Below are positions 1 to 8,834 of a DNA stretch of 64,000 nt, in pieces. Under the pieces are notes generated by a model, which was given only the letters and a program-made list of their open reading frames with translations, did not search any database and had not been told where the DNA came from. The translations under genes and the position numbers were made by a program. The stretch comes from Flavobacterium anhuiense. GTDB taxonomy: Bacteria; Bacteroidota; Bacteroidia; Flavobacteriales; Flavobacteriaceae. How positions within the stretch are numbered: the first letter of the stretch is position 1; each line of letters starts with the position of its first letter. The stretch spans positions 647,965 to 711,964 of the forward strand of contig NZ_FMVC01000001.1 in NCBI RefSeq assembly GCF_900101855.1, read 5' to 3'.

Positions 1-2
1 AT

Positions 3-383
3 GGCGATATCGACAGCCCAGAAAAAGCATTACAATATAAAAACGAATACGGAATTGACGGTATCATGATCGGCCGTGCAGCCATTGGCTATCCGTGGAT
101 TTTTAATGAGATAAAACACTATTTCAAAACAGGGGAACACTTACCTGCTCCAACGGTTATTGATCGTGTTGAAGCGGCAAGAAATCATTTAAAATGGTCT
201 ATGGAATGGAAAGGCGAACGCTTAGGAATTGTAGAAATGCGTCGTCATTATACTAATTATTTCAAAGGAATTCATTCGTTTAAAGAATTCAAACAAAAAC
301 TAGTTACCACAGATGCTCCTGAAGATTTATTCGCTATTATGAAAGAAATCGAGGAAGTTTATGCAGGATATGAATTTGTTTAA
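3..383 (+). CDS. dus: tRNA-dihydrouridine synthase, 3' part
   Basis: This is the C-terminal 126 residues of a DusB-type tRNA-dihydrouridine synthase; the gene begins before the window, and the reading frame is open from the first bases. Dus enzymes use FMN and NADPH to reduce uridines in the tRNA D-loop. The visible segment carries the FMN-phosphate-binding region (GDIDSPEKAL, then DGIMIGRAAIGYPWIF), which is diagnostic of the family, followed by the helical tRNA-binding domain (WKGERLGIVEMRRHY). The first ATG in the window, at position 66, is internal and not the real start. A strong hairpin terminator follows about 110 bases downstream, so the gene ends its transcript here. Confidence 0.9.
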   Translation, partial: GDIDSPEKALQYKNEYGIDGIMIGRAAIGYPWIFNEIKHYFKTGEHLPAPTVIDRVEAARNHLKWSMEWKGERLGIVEMRRHYTNYFKGIHSFKEFKQKLVTTDAPEDLFAIMKEIEEVYAGYEFV

Positions 384-403
384 AAATCTCATAACAAAAG
401 TTT

Positions 404-453
404 AAATCTTTGTCGAGCTTCTTATGGAGATTTCTCCTTCGTCGAAATGACAA
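404..453 (+). repeat. Dispersed palindromic repeat, family A (copy 1)
   Basis: A stretch of about 50 bases running from AAATCTTTGT to GTCGAAATGACAAA. It recurs with few changes at 55942-55991 (opposite orientation) and partly at 56005-56046. The core GAGATTTCTCCTTCGTCGAAATG is recognisable as an intergenic element frequent in Flavobacterium genomes (recall). It sits between the dus stop codon and the shared terminator. Confidence 0.7.
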
Positions 454-491
454 AAAATACGCAAATTAACTTTGACAAAAAATATTGATAC

Positions 492-528
492 AAAAAAAGA
501 CCTTCAAAATTGAAGGTCTTTTTCTTTT
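492..528. terminator. Bidirectional terminator between dus and the MATE gene
   Basis: A perfect stem (AAGACCTTCAA paired with TTGAAGGTCTT, 497-520) is flanked by A-run and T-run on the two sides. It can therefore act as a rho-independent terminator for dus on the plus strand and for the MATE gene on the minus strand. Confidence 0.85.
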
Positions 529-529
529 G

Positions 530-1957
530 TTATACTTGTACCCTCTTCCACTTTCCTCTTTTATAGAAAACAATTCCAGTTAAAGTAATTGCGGTTTCTG
601 CAACAGGAATGGCAATAAAAACTCCTGTTGGTCCCATATTGAAATGCTTCGCTAAAACAAAAGCCAGCGGAATTTGAAATAGCCAAAACCCGAAGAAGTT
701 AATTCCTGTTGGTGTCCAGGTATCTCCTGCTCCATTAAAAGTATTGATTAAAACCATTCCAATTCCGTAGAAAATAAATCCTATGCTCATAATCTGCAAA
801 GCTTCAATCGCAATGGTTTTGACCTGCTGATCATTCGTGAAAAACGAAATAATATATTGTCCAAAAACCAAAGTAATAATCATAATCGAAGCCATGAAAA
901 TTACATTATATCTTGCGGTTGCATAAACGGATTTTTCGGCACGCTCAATTTGTTTCGCCCCTAGATTTTGACCAACCAAAGTTGCGGCGGCATTGCTCAA
1001 TCCCCACGCAGGAAGAATAAAAAACATCATAATTCTCAAAGCAGTCTGGTATCCCGCAGAACCGTGGTCTCCACCAGTTGTTGCGACTAACTGAGCTAAG
1101 AAAATCCAGCTGCAAGAAGCAATTACAAATTGTAAAATTCCAGGTGCAGCAATTTTTATTAAAGCTTTTATCTGTGTAAAATCTGGAGCGAAATATGGTA
1201 TTTTGATTTTTAAAATGCTATTGCCAAAAAACAAATGATAGACTTGGTATAAAACCCCGATGCTTCTTCCAATTGTTGTTGCCAGAGCAGCGCCAACCAG
1301 TCCGAAAGCAGGAACTGGTCCAAAACCATTAATTAAAATCGGGCATAAAATAATGTTGCAAATATTGGCAATCCAAAGACTTTTCATAGCAATTGCAGCA
1401 TTTCCAGCTCCGCGAAAAATTCCATTTATTAAGAACAAAAGCATAATACACAAACTAGAACCAATCATAATTTGAGTAAATCGAAAACCATGTTCGGCAG
1501 ATTCTACAGAAGAACCCATTAAAATCAAAATATCTTTTGCGTATATAATTCCGAGAATGCTCATTACACTATTAATAGCAAAAGCTACAATAATGGCTTG
1601 CATTCCCGCTTTTGCAGCGGCAACTGGATCTTTTTCTCCAATACGTCTTGCTACAACTGCTGTTGCGGCCATGCTCATTCCGATCGCAAGCGAATAAATT
1701 ACAGTCAATACCGATTCGGTCAAACCAACAGTCTGAATAGCAAAACTGCTGTGTTCCAAATGTCCGACGAAATATAAATCGACCAAAGCAAAAACCGATT
1801 CCATCATCATTTCCAAAACCATCGGAATGGCTAATAGAATTACAGCTTTTTTAATACTTCCAGAAGTATAATCAAATGAATCATCGCCTTTTAAGGCTTG
1901 TTTTAAAGTGGTAAAAATTTTAGAAAAGAAGCTTTTCTTTATAGTTGTTTCTGTCAT
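530..1957 (-). CDS. MATE family multidrug/toxin efflux transporter
   Basis: A 475-residue integral membrane protein of the MATE (NorM/DinF-like) family, which exports organic cations and drugs in exchange for H+ or Na+. After a roughly 40-residue cytoplasmic N-terminus there are about twelve hydrophobic segments arranged as two homologous halves. The segment AIPMVLEMMMESVFALVDLY near residue 45 is the usual start of the first MatE repeat, and AAPGILQFVIASCSWIF near residue 270 starts the second. Its length is normal for the family. It is transcribed alone, ending in the terminator shared with dus. Substrate cannot be predicted from sequence. Confidence 0.9.
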   Translation of the reverse strand: MTETTIKKSFFSKIFTTLKQALKGDDSFDYTSGSIKKAVILLAIPMVLEMMMESVFALVDLYFVGHLEHSSFAIQTVGLTESVLTVIYSLAIGMSMAATAVVARRIGEKDPVAAAKAGMQAIIVAFAINSVMSILGIIYAKDILILMGSSVESAEHGFRFTQIMIGSSLCIMLLFLINGIFRGAGNAAIAMKSLWIANICNIILCPILINGFGPVPAFGLVGAALATTIGRSIGVLYQVYHLFFGNSILKIKIPYFAPDFTQIKALIKIAAPGILQFVIASCSWIFLAQLVATTGGDHGSAGYQTALRIMMFFILPAWGLSNAAATLVGQNLGAKQIERAEKSVYATARYNVIFMASIMIITLVFGQYIISFFTNDQQVKTIAIEALQIMSIGFIFYGIGMVLINTFNGAGDTWTPTGINFFGFWLFQIPLAFVLAKHFNMGPTGVFIAIPVAETAITLTGIVFYKRGKWKRVQV

Positions 1958-2129
1958 GATTATTTAGGATAAATGATAAAATTGGTCCAGATGTAATTTT
2001 CAATCTGAACTAAAAAGTAAAACGTAAGTATCCTAATTATTCTAAAAAATAAAATAGGATTAGGCAGAAACAATCATATGCTGTAGATTTTCAAGGCGGT
2101 AAATATAAGTAATATTTTTAAAGGAGAAA

Positions 2130-3329
2130 TTAATCTAGTAATTTTTTACTCACTCGGCTGCTTGCAATTAGCGAAGCAATAAACCCTAAAGAGATAATTG
2201 TCGTCATTACGATGATAACATTTTCAACTGTAAAAACAACTGGATAGGCCAAGGTTGGCGTAATCATGATAAGTTCAAATTTCTGCTGTAATATCACGAG
2301 AATAATACCTAAAACAAGTCCGATCAAGCCACCAAAAACACTTAATAAAGTACCTTGAAGCAAAAATATTTTGCGTAGATCGCCAATGTCAGAGCCCAAA
2401 TTGAAAAGGGTTTTAAGATTTCCTTTCTTTTCTAAAATCATCATAATCAATGCACCAATCAAATTAAAAAGTGCTACAATGATAACGAGAGTAAAAATCA
2501 GATAAACCGCGATGTTTTCGGTATTGAGCATTTTATACAAAGACTCGTTTAACTGTGCTCTATTTTTTAAAGTGATCTTATTTTTAAAAATAGAACTAAG
2601 TTTTGATTTTACAGCGTTTTCATCTGCATTTTCTTTTAATTTAAATTCTAATCCCGAGATTTGATTGTGCTTGTACATTAGCAATTCTTGCACTAAACCT
2701 AAATCTGCAAATACATATTTTGAATCTAAATCTTCGCTAATGGAGTAAATCCCAACTGGTAGAACATCGGTTTTATTGAAAGCCTCTTCGGGATTTTCGA
2801 TTCCGCCTTTTCCTGGCTTTGGAGCAAAAATTTGAAGTGGATTTTCAAAATCTAAAATTCCCATGGAGAAATTTTGAGCCAAACCATAGCCAATTACAAC
2901 CTGAAAACTATCCGGTTTTAGCCATTGACCATTAAAAAGTTTTTTCTTGATATCGTTAACAACTGGATATAAACTGTCAACCCCTTTTAAATACGTAACT
3001 TGCTGTTTGTCTTTGAATAAAAACAAAACACGCTCTTCTATGATTTTGGTGTAAGAAGCAACACCCTCTATTTCTTTGATTTGTTTTTCCTGATCGGGTG
3101 TAATTAAAAATGATTTTCCATAAGTACTTGTCAATTTCAAATCAGGATCGATTTCGTTTGTAAACGAAAGACTAAAAACCTTTAATCCGCTGAAAACAGA
3201 TAAAACAACAAACAAAGCCATTGTACCAACAATGATTCCCATGCTGGCAATACGGTTGATGATATTGATAGCATTGTTTTTACTGCTGCTAAAAATATAA
3301 CGTTTGGCTATGTATAAAGGGAAATTCAA
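2130..3329 (-). CDS. FtsX-like ABC permease, LolC/LolE type
   Basis: A 399-residue membrane protein with the LolC/E topology: one N-terminal membrane helix (about residues 22-50, RIASMGIIVGTMALFVVLSV), a periplasmic domain of about 220 residues, and three C-terminal helices (from about residue 275). Such permeases work with a LolD-like ATPase to release lipoproteins from the inner membrane or to move other envelope substrates. The ATPase is not adjacent. The start codon lies one base after the rbfA stop codon, so the two genes are co-transcribed. The exact substrate is inferred from the family only. Confidence 0.8.
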   Translation of the reverse strand: MNFPLYIAKRYIFSSSKNNAINIINRIASMGIIVGTMALFVVLSVFSGLKVFSLSFTNEIDPDLKLTSTYGKSFLITPDQEKQIKEIEGVASYTKIIEERVLFLFKDKQQVTYLKGVDSLYPVVNDIKKKLFNGQWLKPDSFQVVIGYGLAQNFSMGILDFENPLQIFAPKPGKGGIENPEEAFNKTDVLPVGIYSISEDLDSKYVFADLGLVQELLMYKHNQISGLEFKLKENADENAVKSKLSSIFKNKITLKNRAQLNESLYKMLNTENIAVYLIFTLVIIVALFNLIGALIMMILEKKGNLKTLFNLGSDIGDLRKIFLLQGTLLSVFGGLIGLVLGIILVILQQKFELIMITPTLAYPVVFTVENVIIVMTTIISLGFIASLIASSRVSKKLLD

Positions 3330-3330
3330 A

Positions 3331-3723
3331 TTATGACTTTCTTCTCTTTTCTAAAAGATCACGGTTTTCTATTGGGTTTTCTTTTCCTGCAAGTGCATTG
3401 TCAATTTTCTCTATATAATCTAGAGAATCATCTATAAAGAATACCAAATTCGGAACACGGCGCAATTGCAAACGTACACGCTGTGCCAAATCATGTTTGA
3501 TTAAATTTGAATTTGTTTTTATGGCTTCTAAAGTTTCTTTGGCTTTTTCTTGCGGAAAAATGCTTAAATATACTGTCGCTATAGATAAATCTGTAGTTAC
3601 ACTTACTTTGGATACTGAAATTACCAAGTTTGTAATTCCGTTTTTTCTCACTTCACCTTGCAAAATGTCAACCAGATCTTTCTGAAGAACACCGCCTATT
3701 TTTTTCTGTCTATTTGTTTCCAT
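3331..3723 (-). CDS. rbfA: 30S ribosome-binding factor RbfA
   Basis: A 130-residue RbfA, the small KH-fold factor that binds the 30S subunit and helps 16S rRNA 5' end maturation. The N-terminus (ETNRQKKIGGVLQKDLVDIL) and the segment DLSIATVYLSIFPQ are typical of the family, as is the RRVPNLVFFIDDSLDY segment near the C-terminus. A -7 promoter element ends only four bases upstream of the start codon, which suggests a leaderless or nearly leaderless transcript. The permease gene follows at one base spacing. Confidence 0.93.
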   Translation of the reverse strand: METNRQKKIGGVLQKDLVDILQGEVRKNGITNLVISVSKVSVTTDLSIATVYLSIFPQEKAKETLEAIKTNSNLIKHDLAQRVRLQLRRVPNLVFFIDDSLDYIEKIDNALAGKENPIENRDLLEKRRKS

Positions 3724-3727
3724 ACTG

Positions 3728-3735
3728 CAAAAATA
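3728..3735 (-). promoter_or_regulatory. -7 promoter element (TATTTTTG) for rbfA
   Basis: This is an exact match to the Bacteroidota -7 consensus TAnnTTTG. It sits immediately before rbfA, so transcription should begin at or next to the start codon. No clear TTG -33 element is visible. Confidence 0.5.
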
Positions 3736-3847
3736 CTAAAATTTAGTCGTATTACATGTTCTTTTAATTCTTTTAAAAGCTGATAAAGGTCATAGCGTTT
3801 GAGGGAATTGTTTTACATATTTGATATAAATATAAAACTAATCTATC

Positions 3848-4267
3848 ATGAAAAAAAGAGAACCAATTAGTCACATTATGACAAAAACTGTTGTGACTGC
3901 AAACGAAAAAGATGATCTTAAAACAGTGGTCGAAAAATTAAAAGCAAATACAATTCGTCACATTCCAATTGTAAGAGGCAAAGAAGTAATTGGAATTATC
4001 AGCCGAACAGATATTAACCGATTGACTTTTGGCGCTTTGTTTGAAGGTCAAGACAATGCTGATGAAGCCATATTAGAAATGTTAACCGTTCCTCAAGTAA
4101 TGACTTCAAAACCAAAAACAGTTTCGTCTGATACTATAATAAGAGATTTAGCCGAAATTTTTGTAAAAGAAGATTTCCATGCTCTTCCTGTTGTTGACAA
4201 TAGCGAACTTAAAGGTATCGTAACTACAACAGATGTTGTGAGGTACTTCTTAGAACAATACGATTAA
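3848..4267 (+). CDS. CBS-domain protein (IMPDH-like tandem CBS pair)
   Basis: A 139-residue stand-alone protein made of two CBS domains (about residues 8-65 and 82-137) that together form a Bateman module, which usually binds adenine nucleotides. The repeat is visible as HIMTKTVVTA...RHIPIVRGKEVIGIISRTDI and again as VPQVMTSKPKTVSS...HALPVVDNSELKGIVTTTDV. There is no attached catalytic domain, so it is probably a regulatory or energy-sensing partner of another protein. It is transcribed alone, divergently from rbfA, and ends at a hairpin shared with the envC-like gene. Confidence 0.85.
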   Translation: MKKREPISHIMTKTVVTANEKDDLKTVVEKLKANTIRHIPIVRGKEVIGIISRTDINRLTFGALFEGQDNADEAILEMLTVPQVMTSKPKTVSSDTIIRDLAEIFVKEDFHALPVVDNSELKGIVTTTDVVRYFLEQYD

Positions 4268-4299
4268 AAAAGGGAGCTGAAAGCTCCCTTAAATTTTTA
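4265..4299. terminator. Bidirectional terminator between the CBS and EnvC-like genes
   Basis: The stem AAGGGAGCT/AGCTCCCTT (about 4270-4290) lies between an A-run and a T-run. The two genes converge here, so one hairpin can serve both. Confidence 0.8.
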
Positions 4300-5550
4300 T
4301 CTGCTTTGCAGCCATCCTTCCGGATTATTGTTTGATGTGTTTTGTAGAATCAGGAATTTAATGATTGTTTTTCCTGTATCTCCACTTGTTCTCACTCTTC
4401 CGATAGTCTGTTTAGTTGTCACTTTATCTCCTTGGCTTACCGAAACCGAACTTAAGTTTTGATATACCGTAAAGTAATCTCCATGCTGAATTACAACTGC
4501 TTTATTTACTGGCGATAATACAATAACCTTAGAAACTTCTCCAGCAAATACTGCTCTAGCGCTTGCGCCATCTTCGGTAGTAATCTCAACTCCAGAATTA
4601 TGAACAGTGATTGATGGATGCAACGGGTGTGGCTGATCTCCATAACCAAGCGAAATAAATCCTTTTTCTACCGGCCAAGGCAATCTTCCCCTGTTTGCTT
4701 TAAAGTCAGCCGCCAAAATTTTATCTTCTGGCGTTAATGCAATTTTTGAAGAAGAAACCGGTGCTTTTGCTTCACTAGATCCTGGATTTGCTTTTGCTCG
4801 TTCTGCAGCTGCTTTTCTATTGGCTTCAGCAATGGCTTCACGAATTAAACGATCAATTTGTTTGTCAATTCTTTTTGCTTCACTTTGTTTTGATCTAATA
4901 TCTGCAGCGATTTTATTTTTATCTTTTTTAAGCGAATTAACTAATTTCTGCTGTTCTTTTTTCTCTGCTTCAAGGGTTACTTTCTCTTTTTGATTTTCAG
5001 CAATTATCTTCTTTTTTACTTGTCTTTGCCCGTCCAGTTTAGCATTAAATTCTACTAATTGAGCCGTTTTTGACTGAATTTCAAGACCTTGGTTTTTTCT
5101 GAAAGCAGTATATTGCTTTAGATATTGTGCTCTTTTGTAAGCTTGTAAAAAACTTTCAGAAGATAAAATGAACATGGCACGACTCTGTTCAGAACGACTT
5201 TTGTACGATTTTAAAATCATCTCAGCATAATCTTCTTTTAGAACTTTTAATTCTTTTTTAAGTTTATTTACCTGAACTTGATTAATGTACATGTCGTTAC
5301 TAATCAGCCTTTCTTGTTTTGCTGTTGTATTGATTAATTTCTCTTTAAGTTTAATTTTATTCGCTTGGATTAAATATTCGTTCACAGCAGATTTCTCTTT
5401 TTTTCGAACAGATTGCAACATCTTTTCGTTATCTCTGATTTCCTGCTGAATTTGAGCTTTACGCTGCTCCAGTTTTTCTTGCTGAGAATCCTGCGCCCAT
5501 ACAAATGTAGTGGCACAAATTAAAACTAGACTTAGGAGAAATTTTGGCAT
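4297..5550 (-). CDS. EnvC-like murein hydrolase activator (degenerate M23/LytM domain)
   Basis: A 417-residue exported protein. It has a signal peptide (about 1-19, ending FVWAQ), a long charged coiled coil (about 22-250) and a C-terminal LytM/M23 domain (about 300-415). The layout matches EnvC/NlpD, which activate peptidoglycan amidases at division. The zinc ligands look degenerate: the usual HxGxD region reads HNSGVEI and the usual HxH region reads YQNL. It is therefore more likely an activator than a peptidase (inference). It is the last gene of the envelope operon, 24 bases after the DUF4292 gene. A -7 promoter element also overlaps the end of that gene. Confidence 0.85.
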   Translation of the reverse strand: MPKFLLSLVLICATTFVWAQDSQQEKLEQRKAQIQQEIRDNEKMLQSVRKKEKSAVNEYLIQANKIKLKEKLINTTAKQERLISNDMYINQVQVNKLKKELKVLKEDYAEMILKSYKSRSEQSRAMFILSSESFLQAYKRAQYLKQYTAFRKNQGLEIQSKTAQLVEFNAKLDGQRQVKKKIIAENQKEKVTLEAEKKEQQKLVNSLKKDKNKIAADIRSKQSEAKRIDKQIDRLIREAIAEANRKAAAERAKANPGSSEAKAPVSSSKIALTPEDKILAADFKANRGRLPWPVEKGFISLGYGDQPHPLHPSITVHNSGVEITTEDGASARAVFAGEVSKVIVLSPVNKAVVIQHGDYFTVYQNLSSVSVSQGDKVTTKQTIGRVRTSGDTGKTIIKFLILQNTSNNNPEGWLQSR

Positions 5551-5569
5551 GTTTCTGTTTTTATTTTTG

Positions 5570-5577
5570 CAAATTTA
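5570..5577 (-). promoter_or_regulatory. -7 promoter element (TAAATTTG) for the EnvC-like gene
   Basis: An exact TAnnTTTG match about 20 bases before the EnvC-like start. It overlaps the stop codon of the upstream DUF4292 gene and could give an extra internal promoter in the operon. Confidence 0.4.
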
Positions 5578-6354
5578 CTTAATTGTAACTTTTTTATAAC
5601 CGCTTGGAACACTATACGGAAAAGAAAGCTCTTCATTAAATGAAATGTTGTTGTAATTTAAATTAATACTTGTTTTGCCTTTTGGCTGAACGGCATTGAT
5701 TTCTATACTTGTCGGTAATATTCCCTGATCAAAAGTTTTAGTGTCAGAATAAGCAATTTGCAATGTTCTGTTTTCAGACGGTTGCGAAATCTCTTCTTTC
5801 TGAATTAAATATTTTTCTCCATCTAAGAAAAAAGTCTTTTTTAAATTAGCATCTTTTTCTTCGTCAAGTCTAAAAAGATTTTCTACGATTGTCTGCGTAT
5901 ATTTTCCTTTTCTTAAATCGTCAAAAGCTTCTCCAACCAATAGATTTTGAACTTTAGAATAATCTAAATCTGTTCCAAGCCATTTGCTTAAACTTGTAAA
6001 ATCTCCTTCGTAATAAGTACTGTTTATTTTCTCATAATAACTTACTGCATCAGGAGTTATTAACGCTTTAGCCATTGTAATTCCTAAGAAACGCACACTT
6101 ATTAAAATCTGTTTGTCTTTTTCGATTCTAATTTCAGCCGTAACATTTTGGCTTTGTTTTTCATCAGCGTATTTTGCACTCGCTTTTATATACAAAGTCG
6201 AAAAATCTAACTTATTGTTGTAATGTTTTTCGATTACTTTTTTGTCTTCTTTCTCTACAATGGTCTGGCTTGTATTTCCCTGCACTGCTACTGCTTTTGA
6301 TTTGCATGAAATTACGGCAATAGACAATACTAGTATTGATATATATTTTTTCAT
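5575..6354 (-). CDS. DUF4292 lipoprotein
   Basis: A 259-residue predicted lipoprotein: the N-terminus ends in a lipobox (SIAVISC, Cys17), and the rest resembles the DUF4292 family of Bacteroidota. The fold recalls LolA/LolB-like outer-membrane lipoprotein carriers, as the family is usually described; this is recall, not shown here. Key segments are FLGITMAKALITPDAVSYYE and the C-terminal NISFNEELSFPYSVPSGYK. The start lies directly after the stop of the TPR gene, and envC-like follows, so it belongs to the envelope operon. A role in lipid or lipoprotein transport is inferred. Confidence 0.8.
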   Translation of the reverse strand: MKKYISILVLSIAVISCKSKAVAVQGNTSQTIVEKEDKKVIEKHYNNKLDFSTLYIKASAKYADEKQSQNVTAEIRIEKDKQILISVRFLGITMAKALITPDAVSYYEKINSTYYEGDFTSLSKWLGTDLDYSKVQNLLVGEAFDDLRKGKYTQTIVENLFRLDEEKDANLKKTFFLDGEKYLIQKEEISQPSENRTLQIAYSDTKTFDQGILPTSIEINAVQPKGKTSINLNYNNISFNEELSFPYSVPSGYKKVTIK

Positions 6355-7713
6355 CTAAATTTTATTTTTCTTTTTTAATAATTCATTTGCCTTCAAAAAG
6401 TATTCCTCTTTTTTCTTTGCATCTCCCAATCCATTGTATGCCTCTCCTAACTGAATATTAAAATTTGATTCTAATTTTACGTCATCCACTACATAATCAA
6501 GACCCATTTCTAAGACGGTTTTTGCATTTTTAAATTGTTTCTGCTGATTGCTCCCCAAACCAGCATAATAGTAAAATTGAGCCTGACTCGGATAAACTTC
6601 AATCAGCATCATGGCTCTTTTGGTCATTGGCTCGTATTGTTTTGCTTGTGCATAGGCTTCCAACAATAGCATATTGGTTTCAAGATCTGTATCTGAATTC
6701 GCTTTTAAATCTTTTTCGTAATATTTAATCGCATTTTCAAATTGTCCCTTGCTATGATAAAATTTTCCAATTTCTTTGGCAACGTCAACCTCTTTATCGT
6801 TATCAAAATAAGAAATAGCTTTTTCTAAATCGGCAGCATACTGTGGATTTTTATTTACATAAATCAAAAATTCATTCAAAGTTCTATGTTTGATTTTTGA
6901 ATCGATTTTTGAACTTGCTAAAATCACATTCATCGATTTTATAGCTTTATCTGCCTGATTGGCATCTAAGTAGGTTTTGAACAAACTTACCTGTCCCCAT
7001 TCTGAATTTGGAATTTCTTTTGCCAGCTGTTTTGCTACTTCAAGCGATTTCTCATTTTCATTGTTTTTTGAATACAATAAAATAAGATTCAAATAATTGG
7101 ATTCTTCTTTCGGATCTTTTTTAATCTGCTGAATTAGATTATCAATTTCAGCATTCTGATATTTTCCTTGAGATAAAATCTGAGCTTTATAAATTTCGCG
7201 GTCTGAAGATTTTCCGAACTTATCGTTCATTTCATTAATCGCAATTAATGCCTTGTCATACTGATTGGTAATCATGTATAACGAAATTAAATCATCTTTA
7301 TATTCTTCGTCAAAAACAATTATTTTTTGAATAATTTCAATCGCCAAAGGATAGTTTTTTGTCTCGTAACTTACATCGTAAATTCCGAGCCAGAACCATT
7401 TATTTTTAGGATCAAGCTGTGCCGCTTTTTCAAAAGCAGTCTGTGCATTTTGATATTCTTTCAGCGCAAAATAGTTTTTTCCTAACTCAAAATAAGCAAC
7501 TGCATCATTGGGTTTAAGTTTAATACATTTCTCCAATGATACAATAGCTTTATCATAATTTTCAATTCCTTTTTGTTTTAATGATTCATAAAATGAGTCT
7601 TGATATTCGTCTGTTGCCATAGCAATATCCTCGGGTTCTGTCTGTGCAAAAACCGAAAATGGTGTGCCTAATAAAGCAAAAACCAATATTGTGAAAACTC
7701 TTTTTTTAATCAT
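6355..7713 (-). CDS. Exported tetratricopeptide-repeat protein
   Basis: A 452-residue protein with a signal peptide (about 1-23, ending SVFAQ) followed by TPR helices over almost the full length. Clear units are near residues 60-130 (DAVAYFELGKNYFALKEYQN, then ALKEYQNAQTAFEKAAQLDP) and near residues 315-440. TPR arrays serve as protein-protein scaffolds. The gene abuts the DUF4292 gene with no gap and follows the nucleotidyltransferase gene by 48 bases. This conserved order suggests an envelope assembly role, but no specific partner can be named. Confidence 0.85.
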   Translation of the reverse strand: MIKKRVFTILVFALLGTPFSVFAQTEPEDIAMATDEYQDSFYESLKQKGIENYDKAIVSLEKCIKLKPNDAVAYFELGKNYFALKEYQNAQTAFEKAAQLDPKNKWFWLGIYDVSYETKNYPLAIEIIQKIIVFDEEYKDDLISLYMITNQYDKALIAINEMNDKFGKSSDREIYKAQILSQGKYQNAEIDNLIQQIKKDPKEESNYLNLILLYSKNNENEKSLEVAKQLAKEIPNSEWGQVSLFKTYLDANQADKAIKSMNVILASSKIDSKIKHRTLNEFLIYVNKNPQYAADLEKAISYFDNDKEVDVAKEIGKFYHSKGQFENAIKYYEKDLKANSDTDLETNMLLLEAYAQAKQYEPMTKRAMMLIEVYPSQAQFYYYAGLGSNQQKQFKNAKTVLEMGLDYVVDDVKLESNFNIQLGEAYNGLGDAKKKEEYFLKANELLKKKNKI

Positions 7714-7761
7714 TTCTAAAAATTACATCTTAAACAAAACGAAACTTTCTTAATTTTTATT

Positions 7762-8778
7762 TTATTCTAAAACAGCGTAATCTCCAATACTGATACTTGT
7801 AAATTTGCCATCGTAACTCACATGATTTCCGATCATTGCATTATCTAAAGCGGCATTTTTAATTTGAGAATAAGTCTGAATCAAACTGTTTTTGATTGTA
7901 CTGTCTGATACGTGGCATCCTTTTCCAAGCGAAACATTTGGACCGATTGTCGTATTTTTCAAAACCACATTTTCTCCAATATAACAAGGAGGGATAATAG
8001 TTGAATTTTCTAAAGTCACACCATAATCTACTAAATGCTCTCCGTCATTGTGAAGAAAACCAAGCATTCTTGTATTGGTTTCAACCGTAACATCTTTATT
8101 TCCGCAATCCATCCATTCATCAACGCTTCCAGTTTTAAAAACTTTTCCGTTTGCCATCATCGCTTTGATACCATCGTTAATCTGGTATTCTCCACCATTC
8201 TGAATATTATTATCTAAAACATTTTGAAGTTCATTTCTTAAGATTCCAACTTCTTTAAAATAATAAATTCCGATAACGGCCAAGTCGCTAACAAATTCTT
8301 TTGGTTTCTCAACCAATTCTATAATTTCATTATTCTGGTTCAGCTTAACCACGCCAAAAGCTTCTGGCTGATCTACCTGTTTTACCCAAATTACAGCATC
8401 TGCTTCTGGATCTAATTCAAAATCTGCTCTAATTAAAGTATCTGCATAAGCAATTACAGCTGGACCAGAAAGAGATTCTTTGGCACACATAATAGCGTGT
8501 CCAGTTCCTAGTGGCTGATCTTGACGATAGATTGAAGCTTTTGCTCCTAATCCTTTTGCTAGATCTTCTAAACTTGCTACAACGTCATCTCCAAAGAAAG
8601 CTTCATCTCCTAAAATAAAAGCAACTTCTTCAATTGGTTCCTTTAATATTTTTGCAATATCTTCTACTAAACGGTGTACGATAGATTTTCCTGCAACTGG
8701 AATTAACGGTTTTGGAACCGTTAACGTATGAGGCCTCAATCTTGATCCTCGGCCTGCCATTGGCACAATTATTTTCAT
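7762..8778 (-). CDS. Sugar-phosphate nucleotidyltransferase
   Basis: A 338-residue enzyme. Its N-terminal nucleotidyltransferase domain has the signature GRGSRLRPHTLTVPKPLIPVAG (shown here as GRGSRLRPHT and KPLIPVAGK), and the C-terminal part from about residue 245 looks like a left-handed beta-helix (NSTIIPPCYIGENVVLKNTTI and similar hexapeptides). It should make an NDP-sugar from a sugar 1-phosphate, as in RmlA, GalU or MurU relatives; the exact sugar is not determined. It lies between dut and the TPR gene in the envelope operon and may supply precursors for the polysaccharide flippase encoded upstream. Confidence 0.85.
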   Translation of the reverse strand: MKIIVPMAGRGSRLRPHTLTVPKPLIPVAGKSIVHRLVEDIAKILKEPIEEVAFILGDEAFFGDDVVASLEDLAKGLGAKASIYRQDQPLGTGHAIMCAKESLSGPAVIAYADTLIRADFELDPEADAVIWVKQVDQPEAFGVVKLNQNNEIIELVEKPKEFVSDLAVIGIYYFKEVGILRNELQNVLDNNIQNGGEYQINDGIKAMMANGKVFKTGSVDEWMDCGNKDVTVETNTRMLGFLHNDGEHLVDYGVTLENSTIIPPCYIGENVVLKNTTIGPNVSLGKGCHVSDSTIKNSLIQTYSQIKNAALDNAMIGNHVSYDGKFTSISIGDYAVLE

Positions 8779-8834
8779 TATTTACTTGATTTTATGTGAA
8801 GATTAAAATCTTCGTTGGGTTTGGTCATCCTATT

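Noticed and set aside
3497..3685. Open frame opposite rbfA
   Set aside because: It is antisense to a well-identified gene, with no promoter or family resemblance.
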